Shown here: piece by piece, positions 1 to 7,660 of the stretch
How positions within the stretch are numbered: the first letter of the stretch is position 1
Layout: each line of letters opens with the position of its first letter
NCBI RefSeq assembly: GCF_019710575.1
Contig: NZ_JAHWFK010000001.1
Span: 496,001-560,000 of the forward strand
Length of the DNA stretch: 64,000 nucleotides
Source of the DNA: Paractinoplanes polyasparticus
GTDB lineage: Bacteria; Actinomycetota; Actinomycetes; Mycobacteriales; Micromonosporaceae
Direction: 5' to 3'
Made by a program: the position numbers and the translations under genes
Notes under the pieces: model-generated
Databases searched by the model: none
Told to the model about the DNA's origin: nothing
What the model saw: the letters and a program-made list of their open reading frames with translations, nothing else

Positions 1-889
1 GGGCCAGCTCGAGCAGGTCGTCGACGAGCGCCTGGAAGCGGGCGACCTCGTCGGCGATCAGCCCGACCGCCGCCGCCGACCGCTCGTCGAGGCTCTCGCG
101 GCGCCGGTTGAGCACGCTGACCGCGGCGGCGAGGGTCTGCAGCGGGGAGCGCAGCTCGTGGCTGACGTCGGCGGCGAACCGGCGGTCCCGCTGGAGCCGG
201 CGCGACAGCTCGTCCGCCATGTGGTTGAACGACGACGTGAGCCGGGCCAGGTCGGGCTCGGCGTCGGGATCGAGCCGGGTGTCGAAGTCGCCCTCGGCGA
301 TGCCGCTGGCCGCCTCGGCCACCGCCGCCAGCGGGCGCAGGGCGTGCCGCGTGACGTACCAGCCGACCGCCGCCCCGCCGGCCGACACCATGATCGCCAC
401 GGCGGTCAGCACGAGCGCCAGCAGTTGCAGCGTCCGTTCCAGCTCGGCCAGCGACACGATCTCGTAGAACACCGCGTCGCCCTGCACGGGCACGGCCACG
501 ACCAGCGCCGCCTCGCGGTCGCGGCGGATCCGCTGGGCGCCCGCCTCGCCGCTCGCGGCCATCTCCTGCAGGGCCGTGGGCACGGCGTTGCTCGCCGCCG
601 GGCCGGCGCTGCGCGAGTACCACTGACCCCCGCGCTGGAGCAGCACGTAGCGGTCGGCGCCGATGTCGAGCGACTGCAGCAGCTCCCCCACCTCCGGGCT
701 GCTGCCGCCCAGCCCGGCGTTGACGGCCGCCGCGTCGAAGTAGGTGGCCCGCACGGCCGCCCGCTCGCGCTCGCGGAACAGGGTGTTGCTGATCAACTCG
801 TACGAGACGAAGGTGACGCCCGCCGACAGGGCCAGGGCGCCCACGGCGAACGCGGCGCTGACCCGGGTACGCAGCCCGGCCCGCCTCAC
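1..889 (-). CDS. Sensor histidine kinase of an OmpR-type two-component system (3' end outside window)
   Basis: Membrane sensor kinase. The GTG start at 889 overlaps the stop of the upstream response regulator (GTGA), so the two are translationally coupled. The 296 visible codons show a first membrane segment near residues 5-25, an extracytoplasmic domain of about 110 residues, a second membrane segment near residues 145-170, a HAMP linker, and the DHp helix with H-box FAADVSHELRSPL, the phosphorylated His included. The ATP-binding domain lies beyond base 1. The extracytoplasmic domain is not recognised, so the signal is unknown. The regulator most resembles AfsQ1 of Streptomyces, which makes an AfsQ1/Q2-like pair possible; that is inference. 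Kinase assignment is firm. Confidence 0.93.
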   Translation of the reverse strand, partial: MRRAGLRTRVSAAFAVGALALSAGVTFVSYELISNTLFRERERAAVRATYFDAAAVNAGLGGSSPEVGELLQSLDIGADRYVLLQRGGQWYSRSAGPAASNAVPTALQEMAASGEAGAQRIRRDREAALVVAVPVQGDAVFYEIVSLAELERTLQLLALVLTAVAIMVSAGGAAVGWYVTRHALRPLAAVAEAASGIAEGDFDTRLDPDAEPDLARLTSSFNHMADELSRRLQRDRRFAADVSHELRSPLQTLAAAVSVLNRRRESLDERSAAAVGLIADEVARFQALVDDLLELA

Positions 890-1566
890 GGCTGGAGCTT
901 GTAGCCCAGACCGCGCACGGTCACCAGGTGCCGCGGCTTGCCCGCGCTGTCCTCGATCTTGTGGCGGAGCCGGCCGACGTGGACGTCGACCAGGCGCTCG
1001 TCGCCGATCTCGTACTCCCAGACCCGGCTCAGCAGCTGCTGGCGCGAGAGCACCTGACCCGGGTGCTCGGCCAGCTCGCAGAGCAGGCGGAACTCCGTAC
1101 GGGTGACCGCGACCGGCTCGCCGTGCAGGCGCACCTCGCCCGCCTCGGGCCGGATCTCGAGGTCGCCGAAGGTGAGCACGGTGACCGCGGGGGTTGCCGA
1201 CGCGGACCGGCCCCGCCGGCGCAACGCCCGCAGCCGGGCCGCCAGCTCTTTCACGGCGACCGGTTTGACCACGTAGTCGTCGGCGCCGGCCTCGAGCCCG
1301 GCCACGATGTCATGGGTGTCGTCGCGGGCGCTGACCACGATGATCGGCACGTCGTCGGTGCGCCGCAGCTGCCGGATGCATTCGAAGCCGTCCATGCCGG
1401 GCAGCATCAGGTCGACCAGCACCGCGTCGGCCGGCTGCCGGCGCTGCATCTCGAGCCCCTCCTCGGCGGTGGGCACGGCGTGGGTCTGGTAGCCCTCGTC
1501 CTCCAGAGCCATGGCCAGCGACAGCCGGATCCGGTCGTCATCCTCGATCAACAGCACGGCACTCAT
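886..1566 (-). CDS. OmpR/PhoB-family response regulator
   Basis: DNA-binding response regulator of 226 aa. It has a receiver domain (residues 3-115) with acidic pocket EDDD at 8-11, phospho-acceptor Asp52 in VDLMLPGMDG and the conserved Lys in VVKP. A C-terminal winged helix (about 130-225) follows, with the typical ending VTVRGLGYKL. I start it at the ATG at 1566 because the receiver begins there (MSAVLLIEDD); an upstream in-frame Met gives only unrelated residues. It is coupled by a 4-base overlap to the histidine kinase. By memory it is close to AfsQ1-type regulators, but I do not assign a symbol. The promoter should lie in the 270-bp divergent region shared with the aldo/keto reductase. 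Confidence 0.94.
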   Translation of the reverse strand: MSAVLLIEDDDRIRLSLAMALEDEGYQTHAVPTAEEGLEMQRRQPADAVLVDLMLPGMDGFECIRQLRRTDDVPIIVVSARDDTHDIVAGLEAGADDYVVKPVAVKELAARLRALRRRGRSASATPAVTVLTFGDLEIRPEAGEVRLHGEPVAVTRTEFRLLCELAEHPGQVLSRQQLLSRVWEYEIGDERLVDVHVGRLRHKIEDSAGKPRHLVTVRGLGYKLQP

Positions 1567-1710
1567 AACCGCATGATGCCGCGCCCGGCACGCTCCGACA
1601 CGGTTGAGCGGCGAATCCCCGGTTTCGTCACGCAACCGTCACATGCCCGGAGGGATACCGCCATCGGCCACGAGCAGCATCGATCCCGGGAACCAACCCT
1701 CCCCCACAAG

Positions 1711-1794
1711 GCCCGCGCCCCGCCGCCGGTTCGGTGGACGGGGCGTGGGCTTTCAGGCCGGAGAGACCTGGACCGCCATCGAGGCCTCTCCGGC
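1711..1794. promoter_or_regulatory. Two inverted repeats in divergent promoter region
   Basis: A 12-bp inverted repeat with one mismatch (1711-1722 with 1739-1750) is followed by a perfect 9-bp one, GCCGGAGAG (1757-1765) with its complement (1786-1794). They lie between the divergent response regulator (start 1566) and the aldo/keto reductase (start 1837). Both flanking genes read outwards, so a terminator for either is unlikely. Operator or 5'-UTR structure is inferred. Confidence 0.4.
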
Positions 1795-1836
1795 GCCCGC
1801 TCGGTGCGCCGGGCGCCGGCAGTGTTGGATGGCGGT

Positions 1837-2718
1837 ATGGGATTCCTCGACGGGCTGACCGGGGTCGCGCGGATCGGACTGGGGCTGGCGGCGGTGGGCC
1901 GCCCGGCGTACATCAATCTCGGGCGCGAGGCGGATCTGCCGGCTGACCGCAGCGTCGACGCGATGCGCGACCGGGCGCACGAACTGCTCGACCGGGCGTA
2001 CGCGGCCGGCGTGCGCTACTTCGACGTGGCTCGCTCGTACGGCCGCTCGGAAGAGTTCCTGGCGTCCTGGCTCCCGGGCCACGACGACGCGCTGGTCGGC
2101 AGCAAGTGGGGTTACACCTACACCGCGAACTGGCAGCTCAGAGCCGAGGCCCACGAGGTCAAGGACCACAGCGCAGCCACCTTCGACCGCCAGCTGGCCG
2201 AGACCCGCGCCCTGCTCGGCAACCGGCTCGGCCTCTACCAGATCCACTCGGTGACGCCGGACAGCCCGGCCCTGACCGACAAGGCCCTGCACCGCCGGCT
2301 GGCCGGCCAGGGCGCCGTCGTCGGCCTGTCGACCAGCGGACCCCGCCAGGCCGACGCGATCCGGGCCGCCCTCGGGATCGAGGTGGACGGCGAGCCGCTG
2401 TTCCGCAGCGTCCAGGCCACCTGGAACCTGCTGGAGCCCAGCGCCGGTCCCGCCCTGGCCGAGGCCCACGCGTCGGGCCGGGCCGTCATCGTCAAGGAGG
2501 CCATGGCCAACGGCCGCCTGGCCGCCCGCGACGCCGAGGCCCTGGCCGCCGCCCTGCACCAGCCCTGGGCCACAGTCGTCCTCTCGGGCGCCGCCACCGC
2601 GGCCCAGCTCGCCTCGAATCTGGGCGCGGCCGGCCTCGGCCCCTCGTCCGTCCGGCCGGTCGAGGCCGAGACAGCCGAGCTGTACTGGGCTACCCGCGCC
2701 GCATTGCCCTGGGGATGA
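1837..2718 (+). CDS. Aldo/keto reductase family oxidoreductase
   Basis: Cytosolic NADPH-dependent aldo/keto reductase-like protein of 293 aa. The strand order of a (beta/alpha)8 barrel is visible: VRYFDVARSYGRSEE near residue 60 carries the catalytic Asp/Tyr pair, VGSKWGYTYT carries the active-site Lys, YQIHSV is the next strand, and GLSTSGPRQADAI fits the cofactor-side strand. The ATG at 1837 is chosen because the barrel begins right after it. The last 29 bp overlap the end of the convergent SDR gene. The substrate is unknown; the family acts on carbonyls. Confidence 0.85.
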   Translation: MGFLDGLTGVARIGLGLAAVGRPAYINLGREADLPADRSVDAMRDRAHELLDRAYAAGVRYFDVARSYGRSEEFLASWLPGHDDALVGSKWGYTYTANWQLRAEAHEVKDHSAATFDRQLAETRALLGNRLGLYQIHSVTPDSPALTDKALHRRLAGQGAVVGLSTSGPRQADAIRAALGIEVDGEPLFRSVQATWNLLEPSAGPALAEAHASGRAVIVKEAMANGRLAARDAEALAAALHQPWATVVLSGAATAAQLASNLGAAGLGPSSVRPVEAETAELYWATRAALPWG

Positions 2719-3688
2719 CCGCTGCCGCGACGGCCGCCACGGCGACGCCGGCGAGTGCCGCGCGATGCATCGAGGCCCACGACCACGCGTCGCGCGTCTT
2801 CGCCTGATCGTCGAACATGCCGTGGGCGCCGCGGTCGGCGTCGTCGTCCTGGGACTCGAAGACGTTGCTGCCGTAGCGGGGGCCGTCGTCGTCGCTGAGC
2901 TGGCCGTCCACGACCTTGCGGGCCAGGTACCAGTCCATGAACGAGGGCGCCAGGCGGCTGCCGAGAATCGTGTACGCCGTGTTGAGGCCGACCCACAGGT
3001 TGCGGCGGGGGTTCTCGGCCAGGAAACGGACGGCGCGGGCGGCCACCTCGGGCTGGAAGATCGGCGCGACCGGCTGCGGGTGCTGGTCGAACTCGCTGGC
3101 GTTCCAGTCGAACTGCACGGTGTTGACGCCCGGCAGCTGCACCTGGCACACCTTGACGGCGCTGCCGGTGTGCCGGAGCTCGGCGATCAGGCTGTCCGTG
3201 AAGCCCTTGATGGCGTGCTTGGCGCCGCAGTAGGCCGACTGCAACGGGATGCCGCGGAAGGCCAGCGCGCTGCCGACCTGCACGATCACCCCACGGTTGC
3301 GCGGGCGCATGTGCTCGAGGGCCACCCGGGTGCCGTGCACCTGACCGAGGTACGTGACCTCGGTGATCCGGCGGTACTCGTCCTCCGGGATGTCCCAGAA
3401 ATAGCGCAGGTCGCCCGTGAACGCGTCGTTCACCCACAGGTCGATCGGGCCCAGCTCCTGCTCGACCCGGGCCGCCGCCGACCGCACCTGGCCGGAATCG
3501 GCCACGTCGGTCTCGATGCCCAGCGCCCGCGCCCCCAGGGACGACGCGTCCTCGGTCGCGCCCTCCAGGCCCGCCTTGCCCCGGGCCAGCACCGCCACGT
3601 CCCAGCCGTGCCTCGCCAGCTCCCGCACGACGGCCCGGCCCACTCCGGCGGTTCCCCCGGTGACCACGGCGACTCGACGCTCCGTCAC
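2690..3688 (-). CDS. Short-chain dehydrogenase/reductase with C-terminal hydrophobic tail
   Basis: NAD(P)-dependent SDR of 332 aa. The cofactor motif TGGTAGVGRA is near the N-terminus; catalytic Ser and Tyr/Lys are in VGSAL and SAYCGAKHAIKGF. Classical SDRs are about 250 aa. Here roughly 80 extra residues include an acidic region and a final hydrophobic stretch (AGVAVAAVAAAVIP) followed by Arg residues, suggesting a tail anchor. I use the GTG at 3688 because an AAGGGGGA ribosome site sits just before it; a GTG 15 bases upstream is in frame but would lack that spacing. The gene is convergent with, and overlaps, the aldo/keto reductase. Confidence 0.85.
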   Translation of the reverse strand: MTERRVAVVTGGTAGVGRAVVRELARHGWDVAVLARGKAGLEGATEDASSLGARALGIETDVADSGQVRSAAARVEQELGPIDLWVNDAFTGDLRYFWDIPEDEYRRITEVTYLGQVHGTRVALEHMRPRNRGVIVQVGSALAFRGIPLQSAYCGAKHAIKGFTDSLIAELRHTGSAVKVCQVQLPGVNTVQFDWNASEFDQHPQPVAPIFQPEVAARAVRFLAENPRRNLWVGLNTAYTILGSRLAPSFMDWYLARKVVDGQLSDDDGPRYGSNVFESQDDDADRGAHGMFDDQAKTRDAWSWASMHRAALAGVAVAAVAAAVIPRAMRRG

Positions 3689-3744
3689 GGCGTCCCCCTT
3701 CACTTCACGATGTGCCGGAGGTGCACGTACCCACTGGTCACGCT

Positions 3745-4341
3745 TCAGAACCAGGGGCTCGCCTCGAGCCGCCCGGTGTCGCCGAGATCCAGGGTTGCCG
3801 GCACGGCGACGAGCTGGCGGTCGCCACCCACGGACACGGCTACCACCAGCGACGCCCCGGTGTCCGACCAGCCGCCGATGTTCGTGACGGTGTTACGCCA
3901 GGACAGCACGGACCGTGCCGCCTCCCCCGGCTTCAGGACGAGACGCCGGGGCGCCGGGGTGTAGTGGCTGCTGGCCACGACGGCGACCTTCAGCGGACGG
4001 CCGTCCTCGCCGAGCACGACGATGTCCGGGCGGCCTCGCACCTCGTACGGCTCGGTGCCGCAGTTGCGCACGGTCAGCGGCATCTCCCGGTATCCCGCGG
4101 CCGCGTCGCCGCGGTCCGCCGTGATCAGCACGCCGATCAGCGAGCACGCGGACACCGACTCGATCGCCGCCGGGGCGGTGGGCGCGGCCGAGCTGGGAAC
4201 GACGGACGGCGACGCCGGGGTGCTGGGCGCAGCCGTGGGCGTGAGCCCGCCGGTGGCCTGCCACGACTGCGTGCATGACGCCACCAGTGGAAGAACCAGC
4301 AACACGAGCAACCGGCGCAGCCTCACCACGCCGCTGATCAT
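3745..4341 (-). CDS. DUF4232-domain lipoprotein
   Basis: Secreted, lipid-anchored protein of 198 aa. A basic N-terminus and hydrophobic stretch end in lipobox LVASC, with the Cys as lipidation site. A low-complexity Thr/Ala/Pro/Ser linker follows to about residue 60, then a beta-rich domain with the DUF4232 pattern: a Cys-containing start (SACSLIGV), LTVRNCG, and VLKPGEAARSVLSW. Its function is unknown in all members I know. A probable broken relative lies near 31.5 kb. Confidence 0.82.
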   Translation of the reverse strand: MISGVVRLRRLLVLLVLPLVASCTQSWQATGGLTPTAAPSTPASPSVVPSSAAPTAPAAIESVSACSLIGVLITADRGDAAAGYREMPLTVRNCGTEPYEVRGRPDIVVLGEDGRPLKVAVVASSHYTPAPRRLVLKPGEAARSVLSWRNTVTNIGGWSDTGASLVVAVSVGGDRQLVAVPATLDLGDTGRLEASPWF

Positions 4342-4366
4342 GCCGTACGCCCGCCAGCACCCCTGG

Positions 4367-5299
4367 CTAGCCGAAGGTGAACACGTACGCGCGGGCGCCC
4401 GGGGCGGTGAACGTGATCTCGAGGAACTTCTCGCCGATCGCGCCCGGCTGGCGGATCAGCTGGTACATGCGGCCCTGGTCGAGCACGCCGGCGCCGTCGG
4501 CGCCGACGTCGAGGCCGGCGGCGTCACCGGGGGCCTCGCCGTCGAGGGTGACGCGGAACGGGACGGGCCGGCCGCCGGCCCGGTCGAGCACGAGGTTGGC
4601 GTCGCGGGCCTGGAATCGGAACGCGATGCCGCCGTCCGGCTCGGACAGGGTCACGTGCTCGCTGCCGACCGTCCACTCGCCGTCCAGGGCCCAATGGTTG
4701 AAGTGCAGATAGTTCGAGTAAGTGTAGGTGTGGCGGCGGCCGGACTCGGCCTCCCCGGCTGCCGCGAAGTGCTCGCCGCGGGCGTACCCGAGATACGTCT
4801 CGGGCGTGCGCAGGTGCGTCCAGTCGGCCTCGACCTCGACGCCGGCCGGTTCGACCCGCGACAGCGGGCGGCTGATGCCGAGCAGCCGCTGGATCGAGCG
4901 CTCCGACCCTTCGTACTCGCCCTCGCCGAAGTGATGGTCGCGGATCACGCCCGCGCCGTCGGCCAGATAGAGCGCCGGCCAGTAGTGGTTGTCGAAGGCC
5001 TTCCACACCGCGTAGTCGTTGTCGATGACGACCGGGTAGTCGATGCCACGCTCGGCCACAGCTCGGCGCACCAGCTCGGGACTGTGCTCGAACCCGAACT
5101 CGGGCGTGTGCACCCCGACGACGATCAACCCGTCCTGGCGGTACGCGTTCCACCACGCGAGGCGGTAGGGCGCGGTGCGCAGCCAGTTGATGCAGGTGAG
5201 CGTCCAGAAGTCGTAGAGGACGACGTGTCCGTGCAGGTCGTCCGGGGCGAGTGGTTGCGAGTTGAGCCACTCGGCGTCCGCTAGCGAGGGCGTTCTCAT
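4367..5299 (-). CDS. Thioredoxin-like (TlpA/DipZ-C type) protein lacking CXXC
   Basis: Thioredoxin-fold protein of 310 aa. Residues 1-150 follow the redoxin pattern (VVLYDFWTLTCINWLRTAPY, then VVGVHTPEF and cis-Pro region HYWPALYL). Residues about 170-310 match the beta-sandwich C-terminal domain found after the thioredoxin domain of DipZ-type proteins. The active-site motif is Cys36-Ile-Asn-Trp39 where relatives have CINC, so the resolving Cys is missing. No signal peptide or membrane segment is visible, so it appears cytosolic. It is divergent from the GlxA-type regulator, with 47 bp between starts. Peroxidase-like or non-redox roles are both possible. Confidence 0.78.
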   Translation of the reverse strand: MRTPSLADAEWLNSQPLAPDDLHGHVVLYDFWTLTCINWLRTAPYRLAWWNAYRQDGLIVVGVHTPEFGFEHSPELVRRAVAERGIDYPVVIDNDYAVWKAFDNHYWPALYLADGAGVIRDHHFGEGEYEGSERSIQRLLGISRPLSRVEPAGVEVEADWTHLRTPETYLGYARGEHFAAAGEAESGRRHTYTYSNYLHFNHWALDGEWTVGSEHVTLSEPDGGIAFRFQARDANLVLDRAGGRPVPFRVTLDGEAPGDAAGLDVGADGAGVLDQGRMYQLIRQPGAIGEKFLEITFTAPGARAYVFTFG

Positions 5300-5333
5300 A
5301 CAGACACCGTGCCAGCAACGCGGGTACCGGCTC

Positions 5334-5339
5334 TATCGT
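5334..5339 (+). promoter_or_regulatory. -10 element TATCGT, leaderless start
   Basis: TATCGT ends 7 nt before the GTG at 5347. In actinobacteria this spacing places the transcription start on the start codon. No ribosome site is seen before the GTG. Confidence 0.5.
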
Positions 5340-5346
5340 CAATTGA

Positions 5347-6300
5347 GTGACGCTGCTCCCACGCCTGCACCGCGTCGCCGTCCTCGTGCTGGAAGGCGCC
5401 AAACCGCTCGACGTCGGCATCCCGGCCCAGGTCTTCACGACACGGGCCAGCATGCCGTACGAGGTGAGGGTTTGCGGTGCCGCGCCGGGGCTCGTCACCG
5501 GTGGCGACGGATTGTCGTACCACGTGGCCGACGGCCTGGACGCCCTCGGCTGGGCCGACATCGTCTTCCTGCCCGGTTACCGCTTCCCCGACCGGGAAGA
5601 CCCGCCTCCGGCCGTCGTCGAGGCCCTGATCACCGCGCACGAGCGCGGGGCCCGGCTCGCGGCCATCTCCACCGGGGCGTTCGCGCTGGCCGCGACCGGG
5701 CTGCTGGACGGCAAGCGGGCCACGACACACTGGCACTACACGCGGGAGCTGGCCCGCAAGCATCCCGAGGTGAACGTCGACGAGAACGTGCTCTTCGTCG
5801 ACGAGGGCAGCGTGCTCACCTCGGCCGGCGCCGCCTCGGGCCTCGACCTGTGCCTGCACGTGCTGCGCGGCGATCTCGGGGTGGCCGCCTCCAACCATGC
5901 GGCCCGGCGGCTGGTCGCGGCCCCCTACCGCAGCGGCGGCCAGGCGCAGTACGTGCCGCGCAGCGTCCCCGCCCCGATCGGCGAACGCTTCGCGGCGACG
6001 CGGGAGTGGGCGCTGCACCGGCTCGACAAGCATCTGACCCTCGAGTCGCTGGCCCGGCACGCGGCCGTGTCGCCGCGCACCTTCTCGCGGCGGTTCGTGG
6101 AGGACACCGGGTACACGCCGATGCAGTGGGTCATGCGGGCCCGGATCGACCTGGCGCGCGAACTGCTGGAGCTGTCGGAGCTCTCGGTCGAGCAGATCGC
6201 GGTGCGGGCCGGACTGGGCACGGGCGCGAATCTGCGTCTGCATTTCCAGCGGATCCTCGGCACGACCCCCAGCCAGTACCGCCGGACCTTCGTGGCGTGA
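5347..6300 (+). CDS. GlxA-family transcriptional regulator (DJ-1/PfpI + AraC HTH)
   Basis: Regulator of 317 aa. The N-terminal DJ-1/PfpI-like sensor domain (about 5-170) ends in YRSGGQAQYVP, a family hallmark. The C-terminal AraC-type double helix-turn-helix (about 215-315) has VSPRTFSRRF and the terminal PSQYRRTF. The nucleophile elbow reads STGAF with Ser108 where most relatives, including the second copy at 50323-51270, have Cys. Thiol chemistry at this site is therefore excluded. It is divergent from the thioredoxin-like gene, a likely target. The ligand is unknown. Confidence 0.9.
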   Translation: MTLLPRLHRVAVLVLEGAKPLDVGIPAQVFTTRASMPYEVRVCGAAPGLVTGGDGLSYHVADGLDALGWADIVFLPGYRFPDREDPPPAVVEALITAHERGARLAAISTGAFALAATGLLDGKRATTHWHYTRELARKHPEVNVDENVLFVDEGSVLTSAGAASGLDLCLHVLRGDLGVAASNHAARRLVAAPYRSGGQAQYVPRSVPAPIGERFAATREWALHRLDKHLTLESLARHAAVSPRTFSRRFVEDTGYTPMQWVMRARIDLARELLELSELSVEQIAVRAGLGTGANLRLHFQRILGTTPSQYRRTFVA

Positions 6301-6363
6301 TCCTTGCGAACGGTGGCGTGGCCGCCACTGTCTCCGCTGTGGCGCGCGGGCGAGGCTGAACGC

Positions 6364-7359
6364 ATGACTCGCATCGCCATCAACGGATTCGGCCGCATCG
6401 GGCGCAACGTGCTGCGGGCGCTGCTCGAGCGGGACAGCAAGCTCGAGGTCGTCGCCGTCAACGATCTCACCGAGCCGGCGGCCCTGGCCCGCCTGCTCGC
6501 CTTCGACACCACGGCCGGCCGGTTGGGCCGCCCGGTGACCGTGGACGGTTCCACCCTGGTCGTGGACGGCCGCCGCATCGCCGTCCTGTCGTCACCCGAC
6601 CCGGCCACGCTCCCCTGGAACGACCTCGACGTCGACATCGTCCTCGAGGCCACGGGCCGGCTGGCCGCCGCGTCGAAGGCTCGCGCGCACCTGGATGCCG
6701 GGGCCCGCAAGGTTCTGGTCGGCGCGCCCTCGGACGGCGCGGACGTGACGCTGGCCTACGGCGTCAACAACGCCGCGTACGACCCGGCTGTCCACACCAT
6801 CGTGTCGAACGCCTCCTGCACGACGAACGCCCTGGCCCCGCTGGCGTCGGTGCTGGACGAGCTGGCCGGCATCGAACACGGCTTCATGACCACGGTGCAC
6901 GCCTACACCCAGGAACAGAACCTGCAGGACGGCCCGCACCGCGACCCGCGCCGGGCCCGGGCGGCCGCGGTCAACATCGTCCCCACCACGACGGGCGCGG
7001 CCAAGGCGATCGGCCTGGTTCTCCCCCGCCTGGCGGGCAAGCTGTCGGGCGACTCGATCCGCGTGCCGGTCCCGGTCGGCTCGATCGTCGAACTCAACAC
7101 GACGGTCGCCCGCGAGGTCACCCGCGACGAGATCCTGACGGCCTACCGGGTGGCCGCCGAAGGCCCGCTGGCCGGGATCCTCGAATACTCGGAGGATGCC
7201 CTGGTCTCGTCCGACATCGTCGGCAACCCGGCCTCGTCCATCTTCGACTCGGCCCTGACCCGCGTCGACGGCCGCCACGTGAAGGTCGTCGCCTGGTACG
7301 ACAACGAGTGGGGCTTCAGCAACCGGGTGATCGACACCCTGGAACTGCTGGCCGCCTAG
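6364..7359 (+). CDS. gap: Glyceraldehyde-3-phosphate dehydrogenase, type I
   Basis: Glycolytic/gluconeogenic enzyme of 331 aa that oxidises glyceraldehyde 3-phosphate with NAD(P) and phosphate. The Rossmann motif INGFGRIGRNVLRAL is at the N-terminus, and the catalytic site is SNASCTTNALAP with His in TTVHAYTQEQ. The closing signature WYDNEWGFSNRV is intact. The ATG at 6364 starts directly at the cofactor fold. No pgk or tpi neighbour is present, so it is a stand-alone copy, possibly a paralogue of a glycolytic-operon gene. A terminator-like hairpin follows. Confidence 0.95.
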   Translation: MTRIAINGFGRIGRNVLRALLERDSKLEVVAVNDLTEPAALARLLAFDTTAGRLGRPVTVDGSTLVVDGRRIAVLSSPDPATLPWNDLDVDIVLEATGRLAAASKARAHLDAGARKVLVGAPSDGADVTLAYGVNNAAYDPAVHTIVSNASCTTNALAPLASVLDELAGIEHGFMTTVHAYTQEQNLQDGPHRDPRRARAAAVNIVPTTTGAAKAIGLVLPRLAGKLSGDSIRVPVPVGSIVELNTTVAREVTRDEILTAYRVAAEGPLAGILEYSEDALVSSDIVGNPASSIFDSALTRVDGRHVKVVAWYDNEWGFSNRVIDTLELLAA

Positions 7360-7366
7360 GAAGCTC

Positions 7367-7402
7367 GCGGCCGAGCCGGACCGCGTGGTCCGGCCCGGCC
7401 GC
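7367..7402 (+). terminator. Hairpin after gap
   Basis: A 14-bp stem with one mismatch (7367-7380 with 7389-7402) and an 8-nt loop starts 7 nt after the gap stop. No U-tract follows, as is common in high-GC actinobacteria. Confidence 0.6.
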
Positions 7403-7408
7403 GGTCAC

Positions 7409-7560
7409 CTAGATCCGGCTCCAGAGGTAGACGTCGCCGGCGAGGTTGGTGTCCTCGGGAACCGGCCGTCGCCCGACATCGGCACGCCCTGCACGACCTT
7501 GCCGCTCTCGGCGTCGGCCCGGACACCCTCGGTGGACACGTGCGCCCGTCCCCCGACAAC
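7409..7560 (-). pseudogene. Probable remnant of a TolB/PD40-type beta-propeller gene
   Basis: Two short minus-strand stretches in different frames look like parts of PD40/TolB-like repeats: VPMSGDGRF, similar to the usual (S)ADGRxVAF, and EDTNLAGDVYLWSRI before a stop at 7409, similar to GDTNxxxDVFV. There is no continuous frame and no start. The 300-bp space between gap and the EF-G-like gene holds only this and two hairpins. Weakly supported. Confidence 0.35.
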
Positions 7561-7619
7561 GTCGGCAGGAAGCCAGTGCCGACCCGGCTGAGCTCACCGG
7601 CGGCCAGCTGATCGTCGCC

Positions 7620-7649
7620 GGTGGCGTCCCCGGATTCGGGGACGCCACC
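7620..7649 (-). terminator. Strong hairpin after EF-G-like gene
   Basis: A perfect 13-bp stem (7620-7632 with 7637-7649), 4-nt loop GATT, begins 11 nt downstream of the EF-G-like stop codon. It is symmetrical and could also act on transcripts from the gap side. Confidence 0.7.
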
Positions 7650-7660
7650 CGCTTCGTGCC

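Noticed and set aside
158..904. Long plus-strand frame across the histidine kinase gene
   Set aside because: It is the complement of the kinase and regulator genes; its product is His/Arg/Gly-rich without domain pattern, a usual high-GC shadow.
928..1836. Upstream extension of the aldo/keto reductase frame
   Set aside because: The frame is open back to 928 but runs antisense through the response regulator; the barrel fold starts at 1837.
7409..7648. 79-codon minus-strand frame as a real gene
   Set aside because: Composition is Arg/Pro-rich, it has no ribosome site, and it overlaps the hairpin after the EF-G-like gene. Only weak beta-propeller remnants are supported there.
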